DNA of 64,000 nt from the NCBI RefSeq assembly GCF_014451325.2, contig NZ_JACSCH020000017.1, positions 62,001-126,000 of the forward strand, in the 5' to 3' direction. The position numbers were made by a program, and so were the translations under genes. The notes under the pieces are model-generated. The model did no database searches. It saw only the letters and a program-made list of their open reading frames with translations, and was not told the DNA's origin. Origin of the DNA: Streptomyces sp. CB02980. GTDB lineage: Bacteria; Actinomycetota; Actinomycetes; Streptomycetales; Streptomycetaceae. The first letter of the stretch is position 1; the number at the start of each line of letters is the position of its first letter. Of the stretch, positions 24,913-33,753 are shown piece by piece.

Positions 24913-26645
24913 TTGCCGGCCTCCTTGCCGCCCGCGAGGGCCTCGGCCACGTGACCCTTGTTCTCGAGCTGGTCGAGAGCCGCGATCTCAGGGTGGTGCA
25001 GATCGAACGCCGGGGATTCCGAACGGATCCGCGGCAGGGTGAGGAAGTTGTGCCGCGGCGGCGGGCAGGACGTCGCCCATTCGAGCGAACGGCCGTAGCC
25101 CCACGGGTCGTCGACCTCGATCTTCTTGCCGTACTTGGCGGTCTTCCAGACGTTGTAGAGGAACGGCAGGATCGACAGACCGAGCAGGAAGGAGGAGATC
25201 GTCGAGATCGTGTTCAGCGCGGTGAAGCCGTCGGCGTCGAGGTAGTCCGCGTAACGACGCGGCATGCCCTCGGCACCGAGCCAGTGCTGCACGAGGAACG
25301 TGCCGTGGAAGCCGATGAACAGCGTCCAGAACGTCATCTTGCCGAGCCGCTCGTCCAGCATCTTGCCCGTGAACTTCGGCCACCAGAAGTGGAAGCCGGC
25401 GAACATCGCGAAGACCACGGTGCCGAAGACGACGTAGTGGAAGTGCGCGACGACGAAGTACGAGTCGGAGACGTGGAAGTCCATCGGCGGCGAGGCCAGG
25501 ATGACACCGGTCAGACCACCGAAGGTGAAGGTGATCAGGAAGCCGATCGTCCACAGCATCGGTGTCTCGAAGGACAGTGAGCCCTTCCACATCGTTCCGA
25601 TCCAGTTGAAGAACTTCACGCCTGTCGGTACGGCGATGAGGAACGTCATGAAGGAGAAGAACGGGAGGAGCACGCCACCGGTGACGTACATGTGGTGCGC
25701 CCACACGGTCACGGAGAGACCGGCGATCGCGATGGTCGCGGCCACCAGACCGATGTAGCCGAACATCGGCTTGCGGCTGAAGACCGGGATGACCTCGGAG
25801 ATGATGCCGAAGAACGGCAGCGCGATGATGTACACCTCTGGGTGGCCGAAGAACCAGAAGAGGTGTTGCCAGAGCAACGCTCCACCGTTGGCCGCGTCGA
25901 AGACGTGTGCACCGAACTTGCGGTCCGCCTCCAGGGCGAACAGCGCGGCCGCGAGGACCGGGAAGGCGAGCAGGACCAGCACACCGGTCAGCAGCACGTT
26001 CCAGGTGAAGATCGGCATGCGGAACATCGTCATGCCCGGAGCGCGCATGCAGATGATCGTGGTGATGAAGTTGACCGAACCGAGGATCGTGCCGAAGCCG
26101 GAGAAGGCCAGACCCATGATCCACATGTCGGCGCCGACACCCGGCGAGCGGACGGCGTCCGACAGCGGGGAGTAGGCGAACCAGCCGAAGTCGGCCGCAC
26201 CCTGCGGGGTGAGGAAGCCGGCCACCGCGATGATCGAGCCGAAGAGGTACAGCCAGTACGCGAACATGTTCAGCCGCGGGAACGCCACGTCGGGCGCGCC
26301 GATCTGCAGCGGCATGATCCAGTTGGCGAATCCGGCGAACAGCGGCGTCGCGAACATCAGCAGCATGATCGTGCCGTGCATCGTGAACGCCTGGTTGAAC
26401 TGCTCGTTCGACATGATCTGCGTACCCGGACGGGCCAGCTCGGCGCGCATGAAGAGCGCCATGAGTCCGCCGATGCAGAAGAAGACGAACGACGTGACCA
26501 GGTACATCGTCCCGATCGTCTTGTGATCGGTGGTGGTCAGCCACTTGATCACGACGTTGCCGGGCTGCTTGCGCCGTACGGGCAGCTCGTTCTCGTACGA
26601 GTCCTCAGCTGCGGCGGCACCCTGGGTTTCGTTGTGGATGCTCAC
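24909..26645 (-). CDS. ctaD: cytochrome c oxidase subunit I
   Basis: Haem-copper oxidase catalytic subunit, 578 aa and 12 TM. Signatures include FWFFGHPEVYIIALPFFGII (CuB His and the cross-linked Tyr), AHHMYVTGG (CuB histidines), SYFVVAHFHYVVFG (haem a and a3 ligands) and the N-terminal TMHGTIMLLMFATP. The GTG at 26645 (VSIHNETQG) is chosen because it overlaps the ctaC stop by 4 bp; the frame continuing to 26819 is a ctaC shadow. Reduces O2 to water as part of the bcc-aa3 supercomplex. Confidence 0.97.
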   Translation of the reverse strand: MSIHNETQGAAAAEDSYENELPVRRKQPGNVVIKWLTTTDHKTIGTMYLVTSFVFFCIGGLMALFMRAELARPGTQIMSNEQFNQAFTMHGTIMLLMFATPLFAGFANWIMPLQIGAPDVAFPRLNMFAYWLYLFGSIIAVAGFLTPQGAADFGWFAYSPLSDAVRSPGVGADMWIMGLAFSGFGTILGSVNFITTIICMRAPGMTMFRMPIFTWNVLLTGVLVLLAFPVLAAALFALEADRKFGAHVFDAANGGALLWQHLFWFFGHPEVYIIALPFFGIISEVIPVFSRKPMFGYIGLVAATIAIAGLSVTVWAHHMYVTGGVLLPFFSFMTFLIAVPTGVKFFNWIGTMWKGSLSFETPMLWTIGFLITFTFGGLTGVILASPPMDFHVSDSYFVVAHFHYVVFGTVVFAMFAGFHFWWPKFTGKMLDERLGKMTFWTLFIGFHGTFLVQHWLGAEGMPRRYADYLDADGFTALNTISTISSFLLGLSILPFLYNVWKTAKYGKKIEVDDPWGYGRSLEWATSCPPPRHNFLTLPRIRSESPAFDLHHPEIAALDQLENKGHVAEALAGGKEAGK

Positions 26646-27607
26646 AGTTGGTTCTTCTCCGCATTCCTGGCCGGGTCCGTCTGCTCGATGCCAGACGGGA
26701 TGTAGCCGGTCTGCCCCTTCTCGGCCAGCTCCTTCAGGTGCTGCTGGTAGCGCTCCGGGGAGACCACCTTGACGTTGAAGAGCATCCGGGAGTGGTCGAC
26801 ACCGCACAGCTCGGCGCACTTGCCGAGGAAGGTGCCTTCCTGCGTCGGGGTGACCTCGAAGGAGTTCGTGTGACCCGGGATGACGTCCTGCTTCATGAGG
26901 AAGGGGACCACCCAGAAGGAGTGGATGACGTCACGGGAGGTCAGGACGAACCGGACCTTCTCGCCCTTCGGCAGCCACAAGGTCGGGCCCGGGTTGCCGG
27001 TCTGCGGGTTGCGGTCACCGGGGATACCGGCGTCGTAGACGCCGCCGGCGTTGTCCGGGAACTGGTCCAGGAACTTGTCCGGAATGGCCGCAAGGTTCTT
27101 GTCCGTCTTGGCGTCGCCCTTCACACCGGGCACGTTCTCGACGTAGTTGAAGCCCCAGCTCCACTGGTAGCCGACCACGTTGACCGTGTGGGCCGGCTTC
27201 GGGGAGAGCTCGAGGAGCTTCGACTCGTCGCGCGCGGTGAAGTAGAAGAGCACCGAGACGATGATGAGCGGGGTGACCGTGTACAGCGCCTCGATGGGCA
27301 TGTTGTAACGGGTCTGCGGAGGTACCTCGACCTTGGTCCTGCTCCGCCGGTGGAAGATGGCGGACCAGATGATCAGGCCCCACACCAGGATTCCGGTGAT
27401 GAGCGCGGCCGCCCACGAGCCCTGCCACAGGGAGAGGATCCGAGGAGCCTCTTCCGTGACGGGGGTGGGCATACCAAGGCGGGGGAAGTCTTCCCAGTTG
27501 TACGAGCAGCCCGTGGCTGTCGCCAGGATCAGGCCCGCAGTCAGCACCTGCGGCAGCTTCCGCCGCATCGGGCGCCGCGACGAGCGGTCGGAGCCGTTGG
27601 GACTCAC
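26642..27607 (-). CDS. ctaC: cytochrome c oxidase subunit II (CuA)
   Basis: Lipoprotein subunit II, 321 aa. Lipobox ATGC (Cys34), two TM helices (AALITGILVWGLIIWSAIF; ALYTVTPLIIVSVLFYF), then the periplasmic-side cupredoxin domain with QWSWGFNY and the CuA site CAELCGVDHSRM. It accepts electrons from QcrC. The GTG at 27607 has GGAAGG 6 bp upstream. An actinobacterial insertion (GVKGDAKTDKNLAAIPDKFL) sits between the cupredoxin strands. First gene of ctaCDF, with 4-bp overlaps throughout. An inverted repeat lies ~90 bp upstream. Confidence 0.96.
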   Translation of the reverse strand: MSPNGSDRSSRRPMRRKLPQVLTAGLILATATGCSYNWEDFPRLGMPTPVTEEAPRILSLWQGSWAAALITGILVWGLIIWSAIFHRRSRTKVEVPPQTRYNMPIEALYTVTPLIIVSVLFYFTARDESKLLELSPKPAHTVNVVGYQWSWGFNYVENVPGVKGDAKTDKNLAAIPDKFLDQFPDNAGGVYDAGIPGDRNPQTGNPGPTLWLPKGEKVRFVLTSRDVIHSFWVVPFLMKQDVIPGHTNSFEVTPTQEGTFLGKCAELCGVDHSRMLFNVKVVSPERYQQHLKELAEKGQTGYIPSGIEQTDPARNAEKNQL

Positions 27608-27693
27608 GTAGCGCCTTCCCGAGAGTCTCGGCCCGCGTTGGTCGGCCACGGCCGTCCGTCTCGCTGGTCGGTCGCCGCCCCGGCCGCGGGCAG

Positions 27694-27722
27694 GGGTTTG
27701 GATGTTTATGCGGACCAAACCC
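27694..27722. promoter_or_regulatory. inverted repeat upstream of ctaC
   Basis: GGGTTTGG (27694-27701) and CCAAACCC (27715-27722) are perfect 8-bp arms, centres 21 bp apart, with an A/T-rich spacer ATGTTTATGCGGA in otherwise >75% GC DNA. It lies about 90-115 bp upstream of the ctaC start. Likely operator or promoter element of ctaCDF; the binding protein is unknown. Confidence 0.5.
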
Positions 27723-28254
27723 TACTGGACGCTATTTGGGGTCGCGCGGGGAGGGTGCCCAACGCGCCGTCCGAGTCCCCGAAGGGGTGGACTCCGGGGT
27801 TCCGGAGGGGGGCCGGACGCGTCCGTTCGGCGGTCTGCCGGTGTACGGCGACGCGGTTCTGACGAGGGCTCACGGAGGCGGGTGAGCAGGTGGGGCGGGG
27901 AGCGGTGGCGGCCGAGCGGGGGCATGCGGCGGACGGACCGGGGGTGCGCTGCGGGCGTGCGGCGGACGGGCCGAGGGGTGCGCTGCGGGCGCGCGGCGGA
28001 CGGGCCGGGGGGCTCGCGACGGGCCCGGCCCGGGTCGGCCGCGGGCCCACTCCGGACCGGCCATGGGCTCGCCCCGGACCGGCCACGGACGTGCTGCGGC
28101 CTGGCCCCGGACGCACTGCGAGCCTGGCCGCGGGCGCGCTGTGAGCCTGGCCGCGGCCTGCCCCCGGCCGCGCAGGGGACTGAATCGGCGACCCGTCGCG
28201 GAGCTCTCCCCGGGTGGTCGAAGGGCGGCCGCGCCCAGGCCCTACCGTGGGCGG
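27723..28254. repeat. GC-rich degenerate repeat region
   Basis: No gene is supported, though long open frames run on both strands because the DNA is almost stop-free. At 27921-28010 a ~34-bp unit built on GGGGTGCGCTGCGGGCG then TGCGGCGGACGGGCCG repeats about three times imperfectly. At 28109-28160 GAGCCTGGCCGCGG occurs twice. The last 50 bases contain the leader of the cysteine desulfurase gene. Confidence 0.6.
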
Positions 28255-29652
28255 ATGCCGTACTTCGACGCCGCGTCCGCCGCCCCGTTGCACCCCGTCG
28301 CCCGCCAGGCGCTGCTCGCCTCCCTCGACGAGGGCTGGGCCGATCCGGCCCGACTGTACCGGGAGGGGCGGCGCGCCAGGCTGCTGCTCGACGCCGCGCG
28401 GGAGGCCGCGGCGGAGGCCGTGGGCTGTCGCCCCGACGAGCTCGTATTCACTCCTTCGGGGACGCGCGCGGTTCACGCGGGAATCTCGGGAGCTCTCGCG
28501 GGGCGTCGGCGTGTCGGAAACCGGCTCGTGGTCTCCGCGGTCGAACACTCCTCCGTACTGCACGCGGCCGAGAGTCACGCGTCGGCGGGCGGAGCGGTGA
28601 CGGAGGTTCCGGTGGCGCGGACGGGGGCGGTGGACGCGGACGTGTTCGCGGCCGCGCTCGACTCCGGGGACGCGGGCCAGGCCGCCCTGGCGTGTCTCCA
28701 GTCGGCCAACCACGAGGTGGGGACCGAGCAGCCGGTGGCGTTGGCGGCCGAGGCCTGCCGGGCGGCGGGCGTGCCGCTGCTCGTGGACGCGGCCCAGTCG
28801 CTGGGCTGGGGGCCGGTGGAGGGCGGCTGGTCGCTGCTCGCGGCGAGCGCGCACAAGTGGGGCGGGCCGGCGGGGGTGGGGCTGCTCGCCGTACGGAAGG
28901 GGGTGCGGTTCGCGCCTCAAGGCCCGTCGGACGAGCGGGAGTCGGGCCGGGCGCCCGGCTTCGAGAACCTGCCGGGGATCGTGGCGGCGGCGGCCTCGCT
29001 GCGGGCGGTACGGGCGGAGGCGGCGGCCGAGGGGGCGCGGCTGCGGGCCCTGGTGGACCGGATCCGGGCGCGGGTGCCGGAGCTGGTCCCGGACGTGGAG
29101 GTGGTGGGCGACCCGGTGCGGCGGCTGCCCCACCTGGTGACCTTCTCCTGTCTGTACGTGGACGGGGAGACGTTGTTGCACGAGCTGGACCGGGAGGGAT
29201 TCTCCGTTTCGTCCGGTTCGTCGTGTACGAGCTCGACGCTGACGCCCAGCCATGTGCTGCGCGCGATGGGGGTGCTGAGCGAGGGGAACGTCCGGGTGTC
29301 GCTGCCGGTCGGCACGGCGGAGGAGGACGTGGACCGCTTCCTGGATGTGCTGCCGGTGGTGGTGGCGGGGGTACGGGAGCGGCTCGGCGCGCCGGCGACG
29401 TCGCCGGCGGCCGCGCCGGGGCCGGACTCCTTGGTGGTGGACGCGCTCGGCCGGCGCTGCCCGATCCCGGTGATCGAACTGGCGAAGGTCATCGGGGACG
29501 TGCCGGTGGGCGGGACGGTGACGGTCCTGGCGGACGACGCGGCGGCGCGGCTGGACATTCCGGCGTGGTGCGAGATGCGGGGGCAGGAGTATGTGGGCGA
29601 GTCGCCTGCGGCGGGGGGTGGGGTGGCGTACGTGGTGCGACGCGTGAGCTGA
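28255..29652 (+). CDS. cysteine desulfurase-TusA fusion protein
   Basis: Fusion of 465 aa. Residues 1-375 form a PLP-dependent IscS/NifS-type desulfurase: Lys201 in SAHKWGGPAGVG binds PLP, SANHEVGTEQP contains the His stacking on PLP, and Cys324 in VSSGSSCTSSTLTPSHV is the persulfide cysteine. Residues ~390-465 form a TusA/SirA sulfur carrier with Cys402 in DALGRRCPIPVIELAK. The desulfurase can thus pass sulfur directly to its own carrier domain, for example for thio-modified tRNA or cofactor synthesis. ATG at 28255 is the family start. It stands alone between repeat regions. Confidence 0.92.
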   Translation: MPYFDAASAAPLHPVARQALLASLDEGWADPARLYREGRRARLLLDAAREAAAEAVGCRPDELVFTPSGTRAVHAGISGALAGRRRVGNRLVVSAVEHSSVLHAAESHASAGGAVTEVPVARTGAVDADVFAAALDSGDAGQAALACLQSANHEVGTEQPVALAAEACRAAGVPLLVDAAQSLGWGPVEGGWSLLAASAHKWGGPAGVGLLAVRKGVRFAPQGPSDERESGRAPGFENLPGIVAAAASLRAVRAEAAAEGARLRALVDRIRARVPELVPDVEVVGDPVRRLPHLVTFSCLYVDGETLLHELDREGFSVSSGSSCTSSTLTPSHVLRAMGVLSEGNVRVSLPVGTAEEDVDRFLDVLPVVVAGVRERLGAPATSPAAAPGPDSLVVDALGRRCPIPVIELAKVIGDVPVGGTVTVLADDAAARLDIPAWCEMRGQEYVGESPAAGGGVAYVVRRVS

Positions 29653-29886
29653 CACGCCGCCCGCCCACCGCCCCGTGCCGGTTACTTGCCCCCGCCGCTT
29701 GCGGCGCCCCGCGCGCGCCGGTTGCTTGCCCGCCCGCCTGCGGCGCCCCGTGCGCTTCGCGGGGTGCTGCCCCCGCCACGCCGGGCCGCCCGTGCGGGCT
29801 GCGCCCGCGCCACCCCCACCCGCCGTGCGGGCACACGCCCCGCCTCGCCACCCGCCGTGCGGGCTGCGCCCGCCGCCCTCGCCACC
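29653..29886. repeat. GC-rich low-complexity intergenic region
   Basis: Only C/G-rich repeats are seen: variants of GCCGTGCGGGCTGCGCCCGC occur near 29790, 29820 and 29860. No gene or RNA is recognised. It leads into the inverted-repeat family at 29887-30287. Confidence 0.5.
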
Positions 29887-30287
29887 CCCGTGTGGGCAAT
29901 CGTCCCGCTGGGCGGGACGGGTGGGCACACGGGACGGCGCGCTCGGCGGCGCCTCCGCCCCTTGTGCCTGGACCCGCACCCCCTGTGCGCCGCACCTGTG
30001 GTGCGGGTTCAGGCGCGGAAGCCTAGGCCCGGCAAAGGGGCGCCGTTCCGTTGTGCCCACCCGTTCCGCCCCAGCGGAACGACTGCCCACAACGGGGTGG
30101 GCGGCGGGCGGTGCCCACCGTCCCGGGACGGTGGGCACCCCGGCAGGTGAGCTCCGCCTCGGCGGGGACGAACGCCCACAACGAGGTGGGCGGCGGGCGG
30201 GGGCGCGCGCCCGGCGGGTGGGCACCGCCTGGGGGTCCCCCGGGCGGAGTCTGGGGGAGGAACGAAGGCCCACAACGAGGGGCGGCT
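29887..30287. repeat. cluster of REP-like inverted repeats
   Basis: At least five related elements. About 29889-29930: GTGTGGGCAATCGTCCCGC then GCGGGACGGGTGGGCACAC. About 30052-30094: TTGTGCCCACCCGTTCCGC then GCGGAACGACTGCCCACAA, the same element in reverse orientation. 30110-30139: a perfect 30-bp palindrome GGTGCCCACCGTCCC plus its complement. GCCCACAACGRGGTGGGCGG occurs at 30085 and 30174, with a degenerate copy at 30268. This resembles dispersed intergenic repeats of Streptomyces chromosomes. Confidence 0.8.
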
Positions 30288-30401
30288 GAGGGCACCGCTC
30301 CGGCGGAGCGCGTGGCCGCAGCCGGGCGGGGCGCCCGGGTGCCGGCCGGCAGTGGGCGGGCGCGGGCCGGTGGGCGGCAGGCCCGCGCCCGGCCGGGGGC
30401 G

Positions 30402-31376
30402 TCAGGCCAGGTGGGACTGGACTTCCGTCGCCGCCTCTTCGCCGTACGCCTTCTTGAAGCGGTCCATGAAGTTCGTGCGCCGCAGCGTGTACTCCTGCGT
30501 GCCCAGCGTCTCGATGACCAGCGTCGCCAGCATGCAGCCCACCTGAGCCGCACGCTCCAGCCCCACACCCCACGACAGACCCGTCAGGAAGCCCGCGCGG
30601 AACGCGTCGCCGACGCCCGTCGGGTCGACCTTCGCCGTCTCCTCCGCGCAGGCGACCTCGATCGGCGTGTCGCCGACGCGCTCGATGCGCACACCGCGCG
30701 AGCCGAGCGTGGTGACGCGGTGGCCGACGCGGGAGAGGATCTCGGCGTCGGTCCAGCCCGTCTTGGACTCGATGAGGCCCTTCTCGTACTCGTTGGAGAA
30801 GAGGTACGTGGCGCCGTCCAGGAGCGTGCGGATCTCGTCGCCGTCCATCCGCGCGATCTGCTGCGAGAAGTCCGCGGCGAAGGGGATGCCCCGCGTCTTG
30901 CACTCCTCCGTGTGGCGGAGCATCGCCTCGGGGTCGTCGGCGCCGATGAGGACGAGGTCGAGCCCGCCCACCCGGTCGGCGACGGCCTTGAGCTCGATCA
31001 GCCGGGCCTCGCTCATCGCGCCCGTGTAGAAGGAGCCGATCTGGTTGTGGTCCTTGTCCGTGGTGCAGACGAAGCGGGCCGTGTGCAGGACCTCGGAGAT
31101 GCGGACCGAGCCGGTGTCGACGCCGTGGCGGTCGAGCCAGCCGCGGTACTCGTCGAAGTCGTAGCCGGCCGCGCCCACCAGGATCGGGGTGCCGCCGAGC
31201 TGGCCCATGCCGAAGCAGATGTTGGGGCCGACGCCGCCGCGCCGGACGTCGAGGTTGTCGACGAGGAAGGAGAGGGACACCGTGTGCAGCTGGTCGGCCA
31301 CCAGCTGGTCGGCGAACCGGCCGGGGAAGGTCATGAGGTGGTCGGTGGCGATGGAGCCGGTGACTGCGATACGCAC
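30402..31376 (-). CDS. adoK: adenosine kinase (PfkB family)
   Basis: PfkB-fold kinase of 324 aa. Residues IAVTGSIATDHLMTFPGRF, VSLSFLVDNL, HTARFVCTTDKD, IGADDPEAMLRHTEECK and the anion-hole/catalytic DPTGVGDAFRAGFLTG closely follow the M. tuberculosis adenosine kinase as I remember it (also 324 aa). It phosphorylates adenosine to AMP. GTG at 31376 with AGGAG upstream is chosen over the ATG at 31415 to match that start. Position between ctaC and erpA also mirrors mycobacteria. Salvages adenosine left by SAM-dependent methylation. Confidence 0.9.
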   Translation of the reverse strand: MRIAVTGSIATDHLMTFPGRFADQLVADQLHTVSLSFLVDNLDVRRGGVGPNICFGMGQLGGTPILVGAAGYDFDEYRGWLDRHGVDTGSVRISEVLHTARFVCTTDKDHNQIGSFYTGAMSEARLIELKAVADRVGGLDLVLIGADDPEAMLRHTEECKTRGIPFAADFSQQIARMDGDEIRTLLDGATYLFSNEYEKGLIESKTGWTDAEILSRVGHRVTTLGSRGVRIERVGDTPIEVACAEETAKVDPTGVGDAFRAGFLTGLSWGVGLERAAQVGCMLATLVIETLGTQEYTLRRTNFMDRFKKAYGEEAATEVQSHLA

Positions 31377-31509
31377 GGCGGGGTGCTCCTGCGGGAAGGC
31401 GGCAATGACGGACATTCACGCTACCGGCTGGTGGCCTCACTGCCGAACAGTGGAAACTACCCCAGAGTAGGCCTTTTCCCCGGGGGCGTGCGGTGCATAC
31501 GGTGCGCCC

Positions 31510-31716
31510 ATGACCATCTACCCCGCTTCACGTGAGCGACACGAGTCCGAGCCGAGCCTCGCCGACCTGCGGGGCGACGGCGCACGGATGGCTCCGCACT
31601 GGGTGACTCCGGTCGCCCCCGCGCCCGCTCCGGTCTCCCCCGCGCTGATCCACGGGGTCGTCGTCCCGGCGGCCTCGGCACGGCTCATCGAGGCGACCAC
31701 CGAATACGGCGGCTGA
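31510..31716 (+). CDS. small hypothetical protein
   Basis: Open frame of 68 aa from ATG 31510 with GC-rich third positions like real genes here. Proline/alanine-rich middle (TPVAPAPAPVSPALIHG), no TM or known motif. No clear Shine-Dalgarno. It lies 66 bp before the secreted-protein gene on the same strand, so it may be its leader ORF or may be leaderless. Kept because codon bias is good; function unknown. Confidence 0.45.
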   Translation: MTIYPASRERHESEPSLADLRGDGARMAPHWVTPVAPAPAPVSPALIHGVVVPAASARLIEATTEYGG

Positions 31717-31782
31717 CGGACGGAACCGTCCGCGCACCCGCTCCGTCCCATCGGCGTCCGGTCGAGACGAGGGAGCGTTGCG

Positions 31783-33312
31783 GTGAGCGGTACGGAGAAC
31801 GTACGGAGGCGGCGGAGCGTCATCGCCGCCTCGGTGGCGGCGGGTGTGCTGCTCGCCGGGGGCGGTGGCGTCTACCTCGCCACCACGGCATCCGGTGACG
31901 GCACCGGCGCGGGCGCGGCCGCCAAGGCCGCCGACGCCGGTCCGCCGGCCCCGCTGCGCCTGGAGGGCGGCAGCGGCGACGCCACCGACGGTGGCGACAC
32001 ACGGGGCGGCCCGGGCATCGCGCCCGGCGAGCCTGACCCCGGGGGCGGCCCGAACGGGACCGTCTACACAGCCAAGGGCCCACTCCCCCAAGGGCCCTCC
32101 TCGGCCGCGGTCCACCGGCCCGAGGGCCTGGTCACCTCGGCGGAGGTGACCAGGCTGGCCGAAGCGCTGGGCATCTCCGGGAGTCCCTCGCTGGTGGGCG
32201 AGGTCTGGACGATCCGGCCCGAGAAGGACGGTTCGGGAGCCCGCCTCGACGTGGCGCGGAAGGCGCCCGGGAACTGGACGTACTCCTGGTACGACGGCGG
32301 TCCGGCCGGCGACGCCTGCCTCAAGGGCAAGGCCTGCCCGCCGCCGGGCGAGTCGAAGCCCGCGCCGGGCGGTACGCCGCTGAGCGAGGCGGCGGCGAAG
32401 GCGGCGGCCGCGCCGATCCTGAAGGCGCTCGGCCAGGACGACGCCAAGGTCACCGCGACCGGTGTGGTGAACGGTTCGGTACGGGTGGTCAACGCCGATC
32501 CGGTGGTGGGCGGACTGCCGACGTACGGCTGGTCGACGGGGCTGCACATCGCGCGGGACGGCCGGGCGGTCGCCGGGAGCGGGACGCTCAAGGATCCGGC
32601 CGAGGGCGCCGCGTACCCGGTGATCGGGGCGGCGAAGGCGCTCGCCGCGCTGAACGAGGACGCGAAGGGCACCGGCCCGATCGGCATCGGGCACTGCCCC
32701 ACGGCCCCGCCCGGTGTGGACGGGAACGGGAAGACCGAGGACACCCGGACCGGCGGAAAGCCGGCGCCCGGGCACGTCGAGCCCACTCCGCCCTGCCAGA
32801 CGATCGTGGACAGGGCCGCGCCCGACCAGGTGCCGGTGACCGCCGCGGTGTTCGGTCTGGCCGCGCGGGACGTGGACGGTGAGCGGCTGCTCGTACCGTC
32901 GTGGCTGTTCACCGCGGACCCGGCGGACGGCGCGCCGTACACGGTGGTGCGGACGGCGGTGGCCCCGGAGTACCTGGCGCCGCCGGCGAAGCCCTCGCCG
33001 GAGCCGACGCCCACGCCCACACCCCCTCCCGGGGACGGTACGGAGGCCGCGCGGGTCGTCGAGTCCGTCCGCGTCCAGGGGGACGGCAGGGAGCTGGCTG
33101 TCACCTTCTGGGGCGGGGTGTGCAGCACGTACACCGTGAAGGCCGACGAGCAGCCGGACCGGGTGACGGTGCGGATCGTCGAGAAGACCGACCCCGAGCG
33201 GATCTGCATCATGATCGCCAAGGACTTCACGAAGACCGTGACGCTGAAGAGTCCGCTGGGCGACCGGCCGGTGATCGACGCGGCGAGCGGGGAGGCGGTG
33301 CCGCGCCGCTGA
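31783..33312 (+). CDS. membrane-anchored secreted protein of unknown function
   Basis: Protein of 509 aa: basic N-terminus RRRR, one TM (VIAASVAAGVLLAGGGGVYLA, ~13-33), a glycine/aspartate-rich linker (50-95), then a long extracytoplasmic region with repeated WTIRPEKDGSG / TYSWYDGG type strands. Cysteine pairs DACLKGKAC and GHCPTAPPG...PPCQ could form disulfides. A proline-rich stalk PSPEPTPTPTPPP (near 405) precedes a C-terminal domain of ~95 residues. No enzyme motif recognised. GTG at 31783 with GGGAGCG upstream. Followed by a strong terminator. The architecture is that of an actinomycete surface sensor or adhesion protein; this is inference. Confidence 0.75.
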   Translation: MSGTENVRRRRSVIAASVAAGVLLAGGGGVYLATTASGDGTGAGAAAKAADAGPPAPLRLEGGSGDATDGGDTRGGPGIAPGEPDPGGGPNGTVYTAKGPLPQGPSSAAVHRPEGLVTSAEVTRLAEALGISGSPSLVGEVWTIRPEKDGSGARLDVARKAPGNWTYSWYDGGPAGDACLKGKACPPPGESKPAPGGTPLSEAAAKAAAAPILKALGQDDAKVTATGVVNGSVRVVNADPVVGGLPTYGWSTGLHIARDGRAVAGSGTLKDPAEGAAYPVIGAAKALAALNEDAKGTGPIGIGHCPTAPPGVDGNGKTEDTRTGGKPAPGHVEPTPPCQTIVDRAAPDQVPVTAAVFGLAARDVDGERLLVPSWLFTADPADGAPYTVVRTAVAPEYLAPPAKPSPEPTPTPTPPPGDGTEAARVVESVRVQGDGRELAVTFWGGVCSTYTVKADEQPDRVTVRIVEKTDPERICIMIAKDFTKTVTLKSPLGDRPVIDAASGEAVPRR

Positions 33313-33333
33313 GTCCGGCGGGCGGGCACGACC

Positions 33334-33373
33334 GAGGGCGGCGGCCCGGGATCTCTCCCGGGCCGCCGCCCTC
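33334..33373. terminator. terminator between convergent genes
   Basis: Perfect 18-bp stem GAGGGCGGCGGCCCGGGA with loop TCTC and its complement, between the secreted-protein stop (33312) and the erpA stop (33397). Confidence 0.93.
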
Positions 33374-33396
33374 AGGCACGTACAGCCGTGTGCGGC

Positions 33397-33753
33397 TTAG
33401 CTGAACGAGTCGCCGCAGGCGCAGGAACCCGTGGCGTTCGGGTTGTCGATGGTGAAGCCCTGCTTCTCGATGGTGTCGACGAAGTCGATCGAGGCGCCGC
33501 CCAGGTACGGGGCGCTCATGCGGTCGGTGACGACCTTGACGCCGTCGAAGTCCTTCACGACATCGCCGTCGAGCGAACGCTCGTCGAAGAACAGCTGGTA
33601 ACGCAGGCCGGAGCAGCCGCCGGGCTGAACGGCGACGCGCAGGGCCAGGTCCTCGCGGCCTTCCTGGTCGAGGAGGGCCTTGACCTTGGCCGCGGCGGCG
33701 TCGGACAGGAGGATGCCGTCGCTGACAGTGGTCTTCTCGTCCGATACGGACAT
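33397..33753 (-). CDS. erpA: iron-sulfur cluster insertion protein
   Basis: HesB/IscA family A-type carrier of 118 aa. The three conserved cysteines are in PGGCSGLRY and the C-terminal CACG (GSCACGDSFS). LSDAAAAKVKALLDQEG and VVTDRMSAPYLGGASIDFVD are family hallmarks. It transfers [4Fe-4S]/[2Fe-2S] clusters to apoproteins; the neighbouring NadA is a [4Fe-4S] enzyme and QcrA a [2Fe-2S] protein. ATG at 33753 with GGGAGAAG upstream. Divergent from nadA across a 257-bp control region. Confidence 0.95.
   Translation of the reverse strand: MSVSDEKTTVSDGILLSDAAAAKVKALLDQEGREDLALRVAVQPGGCSGLRYQLFFDERSLDGDVVKDFDGVKVVTDRMSAPYLGGASIDFVDTIEKQGFTIDNPNATGSCACGDSFS

Noticed and set aside
24909..26819. Longer start for ctaD
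   Set aside because: The extension overlaps ctaC coding sequence in another frame; GTG 26645 gives the standard N-terminus and a 4-bp overlap.
28255..29652. Selenocysteine lyase as product
   Set aside because: The SGSSCTS loop and fused TusA domain fit cysteine desulfurase better; nothing nearby points to selenium.
29653..30401. CRISPR array
   Set aside because: Repeats are inverted, unevenly spaced and imperfect, without uniform spacers or cas genes.
27706..31440. A 1244-residue open frame on the minus strand
   Set aside because: It is antisense to the IscS-TusA gene, overlaps adoK in another frame, and is dominated by R/P/A/H repeats, the usual result of high-GC DNA.
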